Assembly: GCA_965223435.1 (NCBI GenBank)
Contig: CBDCWQ010000020.1
Span: 1,121,364-1,185,363, forward strand
Direction of reading: 5' to 3'
Length of the DNA stretch: 64,000 nucleotides
Origin: CBDCWQ01 sp965223435
Lineage (GTDB): Bacteria > Myxococcota > Kuafuiibacteriia > Kuafuiibacteriales > Kuafuiibacteriaceae
The translations under genes were made by a program, and so were the position numbers. The notes beneath the pieces are model-generated. The model was given only the letters and a program-made list of their open reading frames with translations. It searched no databases and had not been told where the DNA came from. Numbering within the stretch: the stretch's first letter is position 1; every line of letters begins with the position of its first letter. Of the stretch, positions 1-8,124 are shown piece after piece.

Positions 1-639
1 CTGGCAAAAATTGCGGCGAAACTCATGGCCGGAAAAACGTTGTCGGCGTTGGGGCTGACCGAAAATCCAAGGCCTAAAGTGGTTGCGGTCAAAGAGTCGG
101 TTTTTCCCTTTGTGAAGTTTCCCAACGCGGACACCTTGTTGGGCCCAGAGATGAAGTCTACCGGCGAAGTGATGGGTATGGACGCCCGCTTTGATCTCGC
201 GTTCGCGAAGGCCATTCTTGCAGCAGGCATGGAGCTTCCGACCACGGGTTGTGTGTTCATCTCGGTCACCGATCAAGACAAGCCGGCCATGGTTTCGGTG
301 GCCCGTCGTTTGGCGGAGCTCGATTTCACGATCATGGCCACCGAAGGTACGGCGGCCTTTTTGGCAGGCGAGGGTGTATCCGTTCAGCGGGTGAACAAGG
401 TTCGCGAGGGCCGACCCCACGTTGTCGATGCCATTGTGAACAAAGAAGTAGACTTGGTGTTCAATACGACGGTGGGCAAAGAAGCCATTCGCGACTCGTT
501 TTCGCTCAGGAGGCAAGCTTTGCTCGCCAACATTCCATACTTTACTACGGCCGCGGCTGCTGTGGCTGCGACTGGGGCGATCGACGCCCTGAGAGCCGGC
601 GAGCTGATGCCAGGCTCCCTACAAGATTACCACGCGTGA
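1..639 (+). CDS. carB: Carbamoyl-phosphate synthase large subunit, C-terminal part
   Basis: The reading frame is open from the first base of the window, so only the last 212 residues are present. They contain the end of the second ATP-grasp half (KSTGEVMGMD, the usual run into the allosteric domain) followed by a complete MGS-like domain (GCVFISVTDQDKP, then ATEGTAAFL and VFNTTVGKEAIRDSFSLRR). The MGS domain binds allosteric effectors; the whole enzyme makes carbamoyl phosphate for pyrimidine and arginine synthesis. The C-terminus has the normal length. The next gene, greA, follows after about 60 bases in the same direction, an order often seen in proteobacteria. Confidence 0.95.
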   Translation: MAKIAAKLMAGKTLSALGLTENPRPKVVAVKESVFPFVKFPNADTLLGPEMKSTGEVMGMDARFDLAFAKAILAAGMELPTTGCVFISVTDQDKPAMVSVARRLAELDFTIMATEGTAAFLAGEGVSVQRVNKVREGRPHVVDAIVNKEVDLVFNTTVGKEAIRDSFSLRRQALLANIPYFTTAAAAVAATGAIDALRAGELMPGSLQDYHA

Positions 640-697
640 GCGAAATGGTGCGTGCGTGTCACTGTGACCAGCATGTTGCTGTGGGAGGAACGTGAAG

Positions 698-1177
698 ATG
701 CCCGATCGGGAACCCATGACCAAAGTTGGCTACCAACGACTCAAAGAAGAACTCAAGCGATTGAAAACGATCGATCGTCCTGACATCTCTAAAGCCATTG
801 AGGTTGCCCGAGCGCACGGGGATCTCAGCGAAAACGCGGAGTATCACGCCGCGAAGGAGAAACAGAGTTTTATTGAGGGCCGCATCTTGGAGGTGGAGTC
901 CAAGCTCGCCCAAGCGGAGGTCATCGACCCAGCGAGCCTGAGCGGTGATAAGGTGGTGTTTGGGGCCACCGTGACCCTGCTCGACTGTGACTCGGAGCGG
1001 GAGGTCAAGTACCAGATCGTAGGGCTTGATGAGGCCGACCAAAAGGAGGGCAAGATCTCGGTGACGGCACCCATTTCGCGAGCCTTGATCGGCCGGCGAG
1101 AGGGCGAGATCGTGGCCGTTCGTCGACCGCGGGATGGAGAAAAAGAGTACGAAATCACCCGCGTGGAATTCCACTGA
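698..1177 (+). CDS. greA: Transcription elongation factor GreA
   Basis: This 159-residue protein has the length and layout of GreA. An N-terminal antiparallel coiled coil carries the conserved ARAHGDLSENAEYHAA segment, whose acidic tip residues reach the RNA polymerase active site, and a C-terminal FKBP-like domain contains FGATVTLLDCDSE and SRALIGRREGE. GreA rescues backtracked polymerase by stimulating transcript cleavage. I chose the ATG at 698 because a strong GGGAGGAA lies at 683-690 with good spacing; an in-frame GTG at 692 is too close to that site. A hairpin plus T-run follows the stop. Confidence 0.95.
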   Translation: MPDREPMTKVGYQRLKEELKRLKTIDRPDISKAIEVARAHGDLSENAEYHAAKEKQSFIEGRILEVESKLAQAEVIDPASLSGDKVVFGATVTLLDCDSEREVKYQIVGLDEADQKEGKISVTAPISRALIGRREGEIVAVRRPRDGEKEYEITRVEFH

Positions 1178-1182
1178 GGGCC

Positions 1183-1219
1183 CGTGTCGCCGACACGTCC
1201 AGCCCCCGGACGCTTTTTA
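1183..1219 (+). terminator. Putative rho-independent terminator after greA
   Basis: Directly after greA there is a CGTGTC-GCC-GACACG hairpin (1183-1197), then a short GTCC/GGAC stem (1197-1211) and a T5 run. The first stem is convincing, but the T-run follows the second, weaker stem, so confidence is moderate. Confidence 0.4.
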
Positions 1220-1372
1220 GGGCCTATGTCCGACGTTTTGCGCGTTGCCTCTCGCTTTCCCTCTTCAGGCATGATCTTTCGGTGGTGGGCGCCGGGGCCG
1301 GGGCCAAACCGAACCGCTTGATCGGTCGTGGGGGCGGTCGAGCCCGGGGAGCGTCCTCCGCCTTTGGTCGCC

Positions 1373-1420
1373 TGACCGCAAAATCACTCGCCCGGAGCCT
1401 CACGGTAGGTTATGAGGTGG
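1373..1420 (+). repeat. Dispersed intergenic repeat, copy 1
   Basis: A 48-base segment aligns without gaps to 23660-23707 at roughly three quarters identity. Shared blocks are TGACCGCAAAA, CACTCGCC, AGCCTCA and AGGTTAT. Both copies are in the same orientation and lie upstream of a start codon (65 bases before hom here, 6 bases before the cytochrome gene at copy 2). It could be a promoter or regulator site, or a small interspersed repeat. Confidence 0.5.
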
Positions 1421-1481
1421 GGCGTAGAGTCGCGCCCAGATGGTGCCCCTGGGCACCAAGCAGCGCAGGTTGGTTCCAGGC

Positions 1482-2798
1482 ATGAAAACAATTCCCATCG
1501 GTCTCCTCGGACTGGGCACAGTCGGTACCGGAGTCATTCAAATTCTCAAGGGGCATGCAGGGGTTATCGAACAACGCCTCGGTGCTCGAATCGTCGTGAA
1601 GCGCATTGCGGTGAAGCATTTGGACAAGAGCCGGGCGGATTTTGTTCCCATCGAGCTCATCACCCAGGACGCGAACGATGTGATCGCCGATCCCGATATC
1701 AAGATCGTGGTTGAGCTCATCGGGGGGACAACCGATGCGCGAGACTACGTCTTGCGCGCCATCGAGCACGGCAAACACGTGGTGACCGCAAACAAGGCAT
1801 TGCTTGCCATTCACGGGGCAGAGATTTTCGGCGCCGCCAGCGAAAAGGGCGTAGACGTATTCTATGAAGCTGCGGTGGGGGGTGGCATTCCGATCATTCG
1901 GACCCTTCGCGAGGCTTTGGCTTCGGAACGAATCCAAACCATCGCCGGTATTCTCAACGGGACGACAAACTTCATTTTGACGGCCATGGCGGACGACGGC
2001 GCAGGCTTTGATGAAACCCTCGCCAGGGCGCAGTCGCTCGGGTACGCGGAGGCCGACCCCACCGCCGACGTGGACGGCCACGACGCGGCGCAAAAGTTGA
2101 CGATTCTTGCATCGTTGGGTTTTTCGACGCGCCTGTCGGTCGACGATGTTCACGTCGAAGGCATCCGCACCGTGACTTCCGAAGACATTGCGGCGGCCAA
2201 GTCCTACGGGTACGCCATCAAGTTGGTTGGGATTGCGGAGCGAAGGGGCGATGCGGTTTCTTTGCGTGTTCATCCCTGTTGGGTACCCAAGGATTCTCTG
2301 TTGGCGCATGTGAACGGCGTTTTGAACGCGGTCCTTTTGGAGTCCGACGCCCTCGGAAACTCAATGCTTCTGGGGCAGGGGGCCGGTGCGCTGCCCACGG
2401 GGAGTGCGGTCTCTGCGGACATCATCGACTTGTCTCGGCAGATTCTGCTGGGGTCTGCCGGTCAAAGGCTCCATTCCGCACATCGAAACGACCCCTCGGG
2501 AGCCCTTTCTCGATTCGAGTTGGGGGACGTTGAGTCGGCCTTTTACCTCTGTTTTACGGTCAAGGACTCACCGGGTGTTTTGGCGCGTATCGCCGGCGCG
2601 CTGGGTGATGAGGGGGTGTCCTTGAAGGTTGTGAATCAGGAAATGGAGAGCACCGACGGGAGCGGCGCGGTCCCGGTGGTGGTGATCACCCACACCGCCC
2701 CGGAGCGGGCGGTTCGCACCGCGGTAGAGAAGGTCAATGCCTTTGACACCATCGCTTCACCCACCCGGTCGATGCGCATTCTCAAAGGCCTCGGCTAA
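1482..2798 (+). CDS. hom: Homoserine dehydrogenase with ACT domain
   Basis: The 438-residue protein starts with a Rossmann NAD(P) motif (GLLGLGTVGTG, about residues 7-17) and continues with the homoserine dehydrogenase signatures HVVTANKALLA, EAAVGGGIPII, ILNGTTNFILT and GYAEADPTADVDGHDAAQK. A C-terminal ACT domain (from about residue 350, FTVKDSPGVLARIAGALGD) would give feedback control by threonine. It reduces aspartate semialdehyde to homoserine for threonine and methionine synthesis. The ATG at 1482 is chosen because the Rossmann strand begins immediately after it; an upstream in-frame start at 1440 would add an unlikely 14-residue tail. Confidence 0.95.
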   Translation: MKTIPIGLLGLGTVGTGVIQILKGHAGVIEQRLGARIVVKRIAVKHLDKSRADFVPIELITQDANDVIADPDIKIVVELIGGTTDARDYVLRAIEHGKHVVTANKALLAIHGAEIFGAASEKGVDVFYEAAVGGGIPIIRTLREALASERIQTIAGILNGTTNFILTAMADDGAGFDETLARAQSLGYAEADPTADVDGHDAAQKLTILASLGFSTRLSVDDVHVEGIRTVTSEDIAAAKSYGYAIKLVGIAERRGDAVSLRVHPCWVPKDSLLAHVNGVLNAVLLESDALGNSMLLGQGAGALPTGSAVSADIIDLSRQILLGSAGQRLHSAHRNDPSGALSRFELGDVESAFYLCFTVKDSPGVLARIAGALGDEGVSLKVVNQEMESTDGSGAVPVVVITHTAPERAVRTAVEKVNAFDTIASPTRSMRILKGLG

Positions 2799-2914
2799 GG
2801 CGCTTGGTTCCGTCCGCGTCCGGAGCGAGCTTGCGAGCGGATGTACGCGGCAGGCGGACCTGGGGTGGAGCCTGTTGTTGACAGCGTGCGGCTCGGGCGG
2901 TTTAACGGCAGGCG

Positions 2915-3355
2915 GTGCCCCCCAACCGACATCGATTTCGCGTCATTTACGGAGACACGGACATGATGGGGGTGGTGTATTATGCCAACTATCTTCGCTA
3001 TTTTGAGGCGGGTCGGAACGAGCTCCTCCGTTCGCTGAACATCGACTACAAGATGCTCGAATCCAGTGGCTTCTTTTTGCCCGTAGCCCGTGTTTTTACG
3101 CGATATCATCAGCCGGCCCGCTATGATGAGGAGCTGAGCCTTGATACCTCGATTGCGGAGATTCGAACCGGCAGCGTGCGCATGGCGTACCGTTTGTTTC
3201 GAGACGCCGATGGCGCTTTGATTGCAACTGGGGAGACCATGCACGCATGCGTCGGACCTTCGGGGCGGGTACGACGCCTTCCAGAGGAGCTTCGAGACAA
3301 GCTCGGTCTAGGATGCGTCGCATCGACCGAGGACGGATGTGAGGCGCAGGCATGA
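2915..3355 (+). CDS. YbgC-type acyl-CoA thioesterase (hotdog fold)
   Basis: This 146-residue single hotdog-domain protein has the 4-hydroxybenzoyl-CoA thioesterase/YbgC signature near the N-terminus: YGDTDMMGVVYYANYLRYFE, with the catalytic Asp in TDMMG. The family hydrolyses short or medium acyl-CoA thioesters, and in many proteobacteria it is linked to the Tol-Pal system, which is not seen here. The start is a GTG at 2915. The stop overlaps the start of the glpX-like gene (ATGA), so the two are probably translationally coupled. Confidence 0.85.
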   Translation: MPPNRHRFRVIYGDTDMMGVVYYANYLRYFEAGRNELLRSLNIDYKMLESSGFFLPVARVFTRYHQPARYDEELSLDTSIAEIRTGSVRMAYRLFRDADGALIATGETMHACVGPSGRVRRLPEELRDKLGLGCVASTEDGCEAQA

Positions 3356-4353
3356 ATCGCAACTTGGCCTTAGATGCCGTGCGGGTGACCGAAGCCGCTG
3401 CGCTTGCGTCTGCTCGCCTGATGGGGCGGGGGGATAGCCGGGCGGCGCGGGAGGCCGCAGTCACCGCGATGCGGCGGGTGTTCGACTGGCTCCAGGTTCG
3501 AGGAACCGTGGTCATTGGGGAGGGGGCGCGCGATGAAACACCCTTTTTGTACACCGGCGAACGCGTGGGCCGGTGGCGGGTCGATGACACCGAGATCGAT
3601 ATCGCGGCCATTCCTCTCGAAGGCACCGTGTTGTGCTCCCAGGGGGCGCCGAATGCGATCTCTTGCATCGCGATGGCGCGCGGGGGCGAGTTTCTGAAGG
3701 TTCCAGACGTGTACATGGACAAAATAGCGGTGGGCCCCGCAGGAAAAGGCGCCATCGATCTTTGTCAATCGGCGACCTGGAACCTCAACTCGGTGGCCGA
3801 CGCCAAAGGCATTTACGTCGAGGATCTGACGGTGGTCATTCTCGATCGGCCGCGGCACGAAGCTTTGATTCGCGAAGTTCGAGAGGCGGGCGCGCGGATC
3901 AAGCTCATCAGCGACGGAGACGTGGCGGGCGCGCTGGCTACGTGCAAAGAAGAGACCGGAATTGACATGTTGATGGGGGTCGGTGGGGGGCCCGAGGGCG
4001 TTGTGACCGCTGCGGGCCTTCGTTGCGTGGGCGGAGACATGATCGGGCGTTTGGCTCCGGCCAGTCCGGCCGAAGAAAAGCGCTTGCGAGATGTCGGCAT
4101 CGAAGACGCCAGTAAGGCCTTTGGGGCCGATGTGCTTGCGAGTGGGGACGTGTTGTTTGCGGCGACGGGCGTGACCGACGGCGAGTTTTTACGAGGGGTT
4201 CGCTTCCGGCGGGGGGGCGCTGTGACCCACTCGGTGGTGATGCGCAGCAAGACCATGACCTTGAGAAACATTGAGGCGGTTCATCGTTTTGATCTCAACC
4301 CCGACTATGGCAACGACGACACCTATGATCTTCCGGAACACGCGGTGGAGTAG
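3352..4353 (+). CDS. glpX: GlpX-like class II fructose-1,6-bisphosphatase family protein, altered active site
   Basis: The 333-residue protein aligns along its length with class II fructose-1,6-bisphosphatase (GlpX). It keeps RVTEAAALASA, VVIGEGARDE, PDVYMDKIAVGP, LISDGDVA, GVGGGPEGVV and FAATGVTDG. However, positions matching known active-site residues of E. coli GlpX (numbering from memory) differ: Lys29 is Ser29, Asp33 is Arg33, Glu59 is Ala59 and Asp85 is Ile87. Glu57, Asp61, the following Glu90 and Thr92, and the PEG glutamate are kept. It may act on another sugar phosphate or be inactive. It overlaps the thioesterase gene by 4 bases. Confidence 0.85.
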   Translation: MNRNLALDAVRVTEAAALASARLMGRGDSRAAREAAVTAMRRVFDWLQVRGTVVIGEGARDETPFLYTGERVGRWRVDDTEIDIAAIPLEGTVLCSQGAPNAISCIAMARGGEFLKVPDVYMDKIAVGPAGKGAIDLCQSATWNLNSVADAKGIYVEDLTVVILDRPRHEALIREVREAGARIKLISDGDVAGALATCKEETGIDMLMGVGGGPEGVVTAAGLRCVGGDMIGRLAPASPAEEKRLRDVGIEDASKAFGADVLASGDVLFAATGVTDGEFLRGVRFRRGGAVTHSVVMRSKTMTLRNIEAVHRFDLNPDYGNDDTYDLPEHAVE

Positions 4354-4563
4354 GCCGTTCTTTTGAAACATACGGAGGAGTAGGGCCTTTGCGTAGGGTG
4401 GGCGCGCCCAGCCGATGGTGAGCGCGGTCACGGGGCGCCTGGTCTAGATCACCTAACAGGCCGATATCCCAAAGGCAGGGCCCTGTCCGAAGGTGCTTCG
4501 CGACCTGTCGGGGGTTATCCCCAAACTTGCGTCCGTCTACAGCGCGTCAGAACATGAAAGTCG

Positions 4564-4755
4564 ATGCTCGATGCATACATCATCGAGGAGATTCACCGGC
4601 GCGAGGACGAACGGCGTCGACGCGATGAGGCGTCCAGGCCACGCCTTCACATCGATGTGGATCGACCTCCTCCTCCAAGGCCGCCCCCTAAAAAGCAGAG
4701 CGAGGAGGAGCCCGAAGAAGAAGCAGGGTCGATTCGGATCAACTTCACTTTGTGA
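4564..4755 (+). CDS. Small conserved protein with DAYIIEEI N-terminus
   Basis: This 63-residue protein starts MLDAYIIEEIHRREDERRRR. It continues as a charged, proline-rich linker (PPPPRPPPKK, then an acidic patch) and ends SIRINFTL. From memory, small proteins of this pattern (DAYIIEEI at the N-terminus, polar proline-rich middle, short beta-like C-terminus) occur widely in deltaproteobacteria with no known function. It is soluble, has no signal peptide, and its basic/acidic layout suggests a binding peptide rather than an enzyme. Its last 11 bases overlap the 3' end of the convergent SDR gene. A real gene seems likely, but the evidence is pattern-based. Confidence 0.6.
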   Translation: MLDAYIIEEIHRREDERRRRDEASRPRLHIDVDRPPPPRPPPKKQSEEEPEEEAGSIRINFTL

Positions 4756-5584
4756 TGTGGTCCCAATGATCTTGGAGGCCTTCGGGGCTCCAACTGCTTT
4801 CAGGGGCTTCGACACCCGCCGTTTCGGTCATCTTGTACTCGAAGACGCGACGCCCGTGGATGCCAAACACGCGTCCGGTGACCTTGTCCGCCAGATCGGA
4901 GGCAAGAAAGGCAACGACCGGGGCGATGTGCTGTGGCCCCAATGTTTCTTCGCTGGCGCCGGACATGGCCGGTAGATCTTGGGTCATGCGCGTCAGGGCC
5001 AGGGGCGCGATGGCGTTGACGGTGGTTCCGAAGCGGGCGAATTCCTGCGCGGCGGTCAGAGTGAAGCCAAAAATGCCGGCCTTGGCCGCGGCATAGTTGC
5101 ACTGCCCGAAGTTTCCCCTAAGACCGGACATCGAGCTGGTATTGATGATCCGTCCCCCCTGTCCCTGGACTTTGAGTCTTCGCCCTACGGTCTGGGTCAT
5201 GAGGTAGGTTCCCTTAAGGTGCACGTTGATGACCGCGTCGAAGTCGGCCTCTTTCATGTTTAGGCAGGTTCGATCACGCAAAATCCCGGCATTGTTCACC
5301 AGAATGTCGACCTGCCCAAAGCCAGACAAGGCCGACCACAGAATTCGGTCTGCGCCTTCTTGGGTGGAGACGGAATCGGTGTTGGCCATGGCTTCGCCGC
5401 CCTCCCGAACGATCTCTTCGGCGACCTGGGCCGCGCTCGCCGTGGTGCCGGTTCCGTCGCGGCCAACCCCGAGGTCGTTGACCAGCACGCGTGCGCCCTC
5501 TTTGGCCATGAGGTGCGCATGGGCCCTGCCAATGCCGTTTCCGGCGCCGGTCACGATGGCAACTTTTCCGGTAAGTAAGCCCAT
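4745..5584 (-). CDS. Short-chain dehydrogenase/reductase, 3-hydroxyacyl-CoA dehydrogenase-like
   Basis: A classical SDR of about 279 residues. The cofactor motif TGAGNGIGRAHA sits near the N-terminus, followed by VLVNDLGVGRDG, VNNAGILRD, the catalytic Ser in INTSSMSG and the YAAAK Tyr/Lys pair. The NDLGVGRDGTG stretch and the acidic insertion resemble the dehydrogenase domain of multifunctional beta-oxidation enzymes (HSD17B4-like), so the substrate may be a 3-hydroxyacyl-CoA. The start at 5584 (MGLLTGKVAIVTG) is preferred; an upstream ATG at 5608 would add 8 residues. It is divergent from enolase with a 16-base palindrome between them. Confidence 0.88.
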   Translation of the reverse strand: MGLLTGKVAIVTGAGNGIGRAHAHLMAKEGARVLVNDLGVGRDGTGTTASAAQVAEEIVREGGEAMANTDSVSTQEGADRILWSALSGFGQVDILVNNAGILRDRTCLNMKEADFDAVINVHLKGTYLMTQTVGRRLKVQGQGGRIINTSSMSGLRGNFGQCNYAAAKAGIFGFTLTAAQEFARFGTTVNAIAPLALTRMTQDLPAMSGASEETLGPQHIAPVVAFLASDLADKVTGRVFGIHGRRVFEYKMTETAGVEAPESSWSPEGLQDHWDHITK

Positions 5585-5623
5585 GAAAGGTAGGCGCTTA
5601 GCCCCCACGGACGATGGATCCGG

Positions 5624-5639
5624 TTGACTATAGAGTCAA
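5624..5639. promoter_or_regulatory. 16-base palindrome between SDR gene and enolase
   Basis: TTGACT-ATAG-AGTCAA is an inverted repeat placed midway between two divergent start codons. Each arm reads as a -35-like TTGACT on its own strand, so the site could hold overlapping promoters and/or an operator. No strong -10 element is evident at the right spacing on the plus strand. Confidence 0.4.
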
Positions 5640-5663
5640 TCGATCGAATACCACGCTCCGCTG

Positions 5664-6941
5664 ATGTTGGATATTATACACGTTCATGCACGCGAGATTT
5701 TGGACAGCCGGGGCAATCCGACGGTGGAAGTGGAGGTCGGCCTGTCTTCGGGCGCTCAGGGGAGGGCAGGGGTTCCCTCGGGTGCTTCTACCGGTGTGCA
5801 CGAAGCCCTCGAGCTCCGGGACGGTGACGAGACCCGCTATCTTGGAAAAGGGGTGGAGCGCGCGGTGGCTTCGGTGAACGAGCAAATCGCTCCGGCGCTT
5901 TTGGGGTACGACGCGGGGGACCAGTTCGACATCGACCAAACGTTGCTCTCCTTGGATGGAACCCAAAACAAGGAAAAGCTGGGCGCCAACGCGCTTCTCG
6001 GGGTCTCCTTGGCGGTTGCGCGAGCCGCAGCCAACGCCTATGAGCTTCCCTTATACCGCTATCTGGGCGGGATTCAGGCCCGTCTGCTTCCGGTCCCCCT
6101 GATGAACGTCATCAACGGGGGCGAGCATGCGGACAACGCACTCGACATTCAAGAGTTCATGCTGGTGCCGAAGGGCGCGACGAGTTTTCGAGAGGCGCTT
6201 CGGAGCGGCGTCGAAACCTTTCACCACCTCAAGAAGATCCTAAAGAAAAAGGGTCTCTCCACCGCGGTGGGCGATGAGGGGGGTTTTGCGCCAAACCTTC
6301 CCTCAAATCGGGCTGCCCTTGAGCTGTTGCTCGAAGCCATCGAGGGTGCGGGCTACAAGCCCGGGGTGGATATCGGTCTGGCGCTCGACGTGGCCGCCTC
6401 GGAACTCTACAAAGATGGCAAGTACGTGCTCGCTTCCGAAAACCGGACTCTGACCTCGTCGGAGATGGTGCAATATCTTGGCGAATTGGCTTCCGGGTTT
6501 CCGATCGTGTCTATTGAAGATGGGCTTGCGGAGGACGATTGGGAGGGCTGGGCCGCGCTCACCCGGCAGATCGGCGACCAGTGCCAGCTCGTGGGCGATG
6601 ATTTGTTTGTCACCAACGTGACGCGGCTCCAAAGAGGTATCGATGACCGCTGCGCCAACGCCATCCTGATCAAAGTCAACCAGATCGGGACGTTGACGGA
6701 GACCCTGGACGCTATGAGTTTGGCAGGGGCCTCCGGCTATCGCTCAGTTGTCAGCCATCGTTCGGGAGAAACTGCGGACAGCACCATCGCCGATTTGGCG
6801 GTCGGAACCGGCGCCGGACAGATCAAGACCGGCTCGGCTTCTCGCTCGGATCGCACCGCCAAATACAATCAACTGCTTCGGATTGAAGAAGATTTGGGCC
6901 CGTCGGCGCGGTACGCCGGAGCGGAAGTTTTTCAGCGCTAG
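5664..6941 (+). CDS. eno: Enolase
   Basis: The 425-residue protein is a full-length enolase that converts 2-phosphoglycerate to phosphoenolpyruvate in glycolysis. Visible motifs are the N-terminal AREILDSRGNPTVEVEV, the flexible loop GASTGVHEALELRD, VGDEGGFAPN, the metal ligands in SIEDGLAEDD and LVGDDLFVTN, the catalytic Lys in LIKVNQIGTLTET, and SHRSGETADSTIADLAVG. It starts at ATG 5664 and is followed by a good terminator. It is monocistronic and divergent from the SDR gene. Confidence 0.97.
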   Translation: MLDIIHVHAREILDSRGNPTVEVEVGLSSGAQGRAGVPSGASTGVHEALELRDGDETRYLGKGVERAVASVNEQIAPALLGYDAGDQFDIDQTLLSLDGTQNKEKLGANALLGVSLAVARAAANAYELPLYRYLGGIQARLLPVPLMNVINGGEHADNALDIQEFMLVPKGATSFREALRSGVETFHHLKKILKKKGLSTAVGDEGGFAPNLPSNRAALELLLEAIEGAGYKPGVDIGLALDVAASELYKDGKYVLASENRTLTSSEMVQYLGELASGFPIVSIEDGLAEDDWEGWAALTRQIGDQCQLVGDDLFVTNVTRLQRGIDDRCANAILIKVNQIGTLTETLDAMSLAGASGYRSVVSHRSGETADSTIADLAVGTGAGQIKTGSASRSDRTAKYNQLLRIEEDLGPSARYAGAEVFQR

Positions 6942-7001
6942 CCCTGAACGGACCTTTCCAATTGCCCTATGGGTGACCACCACCCAAAGACCGACAACAG
7001 G

Positions 7002-7040
7002 CGCACCCGTGACCGACACGGTCTCGTGAGCGTTTTTTTA
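7002..7040 (+). terminator. Rho-independent terminator after enolase
   Basis: An imperfect hairpin is centred on GACCG-ACA-CGGTC; its outer arms pair about 11 of 14 positions (CGCACCCGTGACCG against the reverse complement of CGGTCTCGTGAGCG). It is followed at once by T7. It lies about 60 bases after the enolase stop. Confidence 0.6.
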
Positions 7041-7107
7041 GGGAGGGAGGGGGAGGGACAAAGCACCGAAAACCGGACGGTCTCGATGCTTTCTTGGTGC
7101 TGAAGTG

Positions 7108-8124
7108 CTACTTCTTGCCCTTCTTTTTGTCGGCTTTGGGCTCGTCAATCAAGTCGGCTTTGGTTTTCTCAACCAAGGGAGAAATCGCCCACCCTGCAAC
7201 TTGGACCACGTACTCCGAATTGCTCGCTTTCACGTAGTAGCGGTTTTCCTTTTCCAGTTTCTTGCCAACCCGAATGGTGTGAATCTGGGTGCTTGGGGGC
7301 GGGTTCCCAGAAACGGTTGAGGTGCCGGTGACAAGGGTTACGGTGGCCAGCGGGTCTTGGAGACCATATTCCGGCTTTTCCGTCTTGCCCACGGGTGTTT
7401 CGAGGTTGATGGCGCTCGCTTTTTGCACCAGCTCGTCGACCGTCGACTTCTTGAGCGGCTTGGAGATGTTCGGAGACACCCAGTTGCTATCCTGGGGGTT
7501 CTTTTCGAGGTCGATGGCGCCCTTTTTGTTCTTCAGCTTCAAGGACCATACATCGTCTTTTTTGAACTTCAGATACTCCCTGTCGACCCAACTCCACGCC
7601 CGATCACCGACGTCGCTGGTAGAGAAGTCGTTGACCAGGAGGACTTCGTCTTCTCCATCCATACGGAAATGGACGTTTTTGAAGCTTGGGGAGCTCCCCA
7701 CAAAGAATTTCATGGGTTTGCCGTCGTGGGTGATGCTGATTTGCCGCTGAAATTTGTCCTTCGAAACTTCCAGCTTGGGGTGGTAGGTCGATTTTCGAAG
7801 GACCACGGTGTGTGACTTGAGCTTGCCCAGTTTCTTCAAAAACTCGTCAATCTTGTCTTTGTTGGCTGGATAGTTGTCACTGTTTGCCAGGCCCCAGGTG
7901 GCGCCGACCTTGCTCAAGGCGACGCTGTTTTGAGGTGGCCCATCGGCTTTGTCTTTGGGGGCCCCGAGAATCTCAATCTGGGTCACCTTTTCCGGATCGA
8001 AGTTTTCGAGGACTTTTCTCGATCGGAGCTGGAGCTTCTGCTCGCCGCTGAAACGCATGCCCATGATAAGGGCGCCTTGGACGAGGAGCAGAACAAAAAG
8101 AATTCGATTGGTGTTGCTTGTCAT
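7108..8124 (-). CDS. DUF4340 domain protein of the Gld-type ABC exporter
   Basis: The 338-residue protein has one N-terminal membrane anchor (ILFVLLLVQGALIMGM). It is followed by a repeated pattern typical of DUF4340 proteins: an energised segment after a short linker (VTQIEILGAPKD), then LSKVGATWGLANSDNYPANKDKI and later GDRAWSWVDREYLKFKKDDVWSLKL. DUF4340 genes regularly follow GldG-like genes in bacterial gliding/ABC-2 loci. The start codon overlaps the upstream permease-GldG gene stop by one base (TGATG), so it is the last gene of a three-gene operon. Its C-terminus is Lys-rich. Its molecular role is unknown; it is likely a periplasmic or membrane-side partner of the transporter. Confidence 0.8.
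   Translation of the reverse strand: MTSNTNRILFVLLLVQGALIMGMRFSGEQKLQLRSRKVLENFDPEKVTQIEILGAPKDKADGPPQNSVALSKVGATWGLANSDNYPANKDKIDEFLKKLGKLKSHTVVLRKSTYHPKLEVSKDKFQRQISITHDGKPMKFFVGSSPSFKNVHFRMDGEDEVLLVNDFSTSDVGDRAWSWVDREYLKFKKDDVWSLKLKNKKGAIDLEKNPQDSNWVSPNISKPLKKSTVDELVQKASAINLETPVGKTEKPEYGLQDPLATVTLVTGTSTVSGNPPPSTQIHTIRVGKKLEKENRYYVKASNSEYVVQVAGWAISPLVEKTKADLIDEPKADKKKGKK

Larger units (their letters stand above)
1178..1481. other. Intergenic region greA-hom with one copy of a dispersed repeat
   Basis: This 304-base stretch contains the terminator-like hairpins after greA and a 48-base sequence (1373-1420) that recurs upstream of the cytochrome gene at 23660-23707. Short open frames here are low-complexity Gly/Arg-rich shadows. 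I see no gene in it. Confidence 0.6.

Noticed and set aside
1410..2309. 299-residue open frame on the minus strand opposite homoserine dehydrogenase
   Set aside because: No conserved motif; the plus-strand gene is unambiguous.
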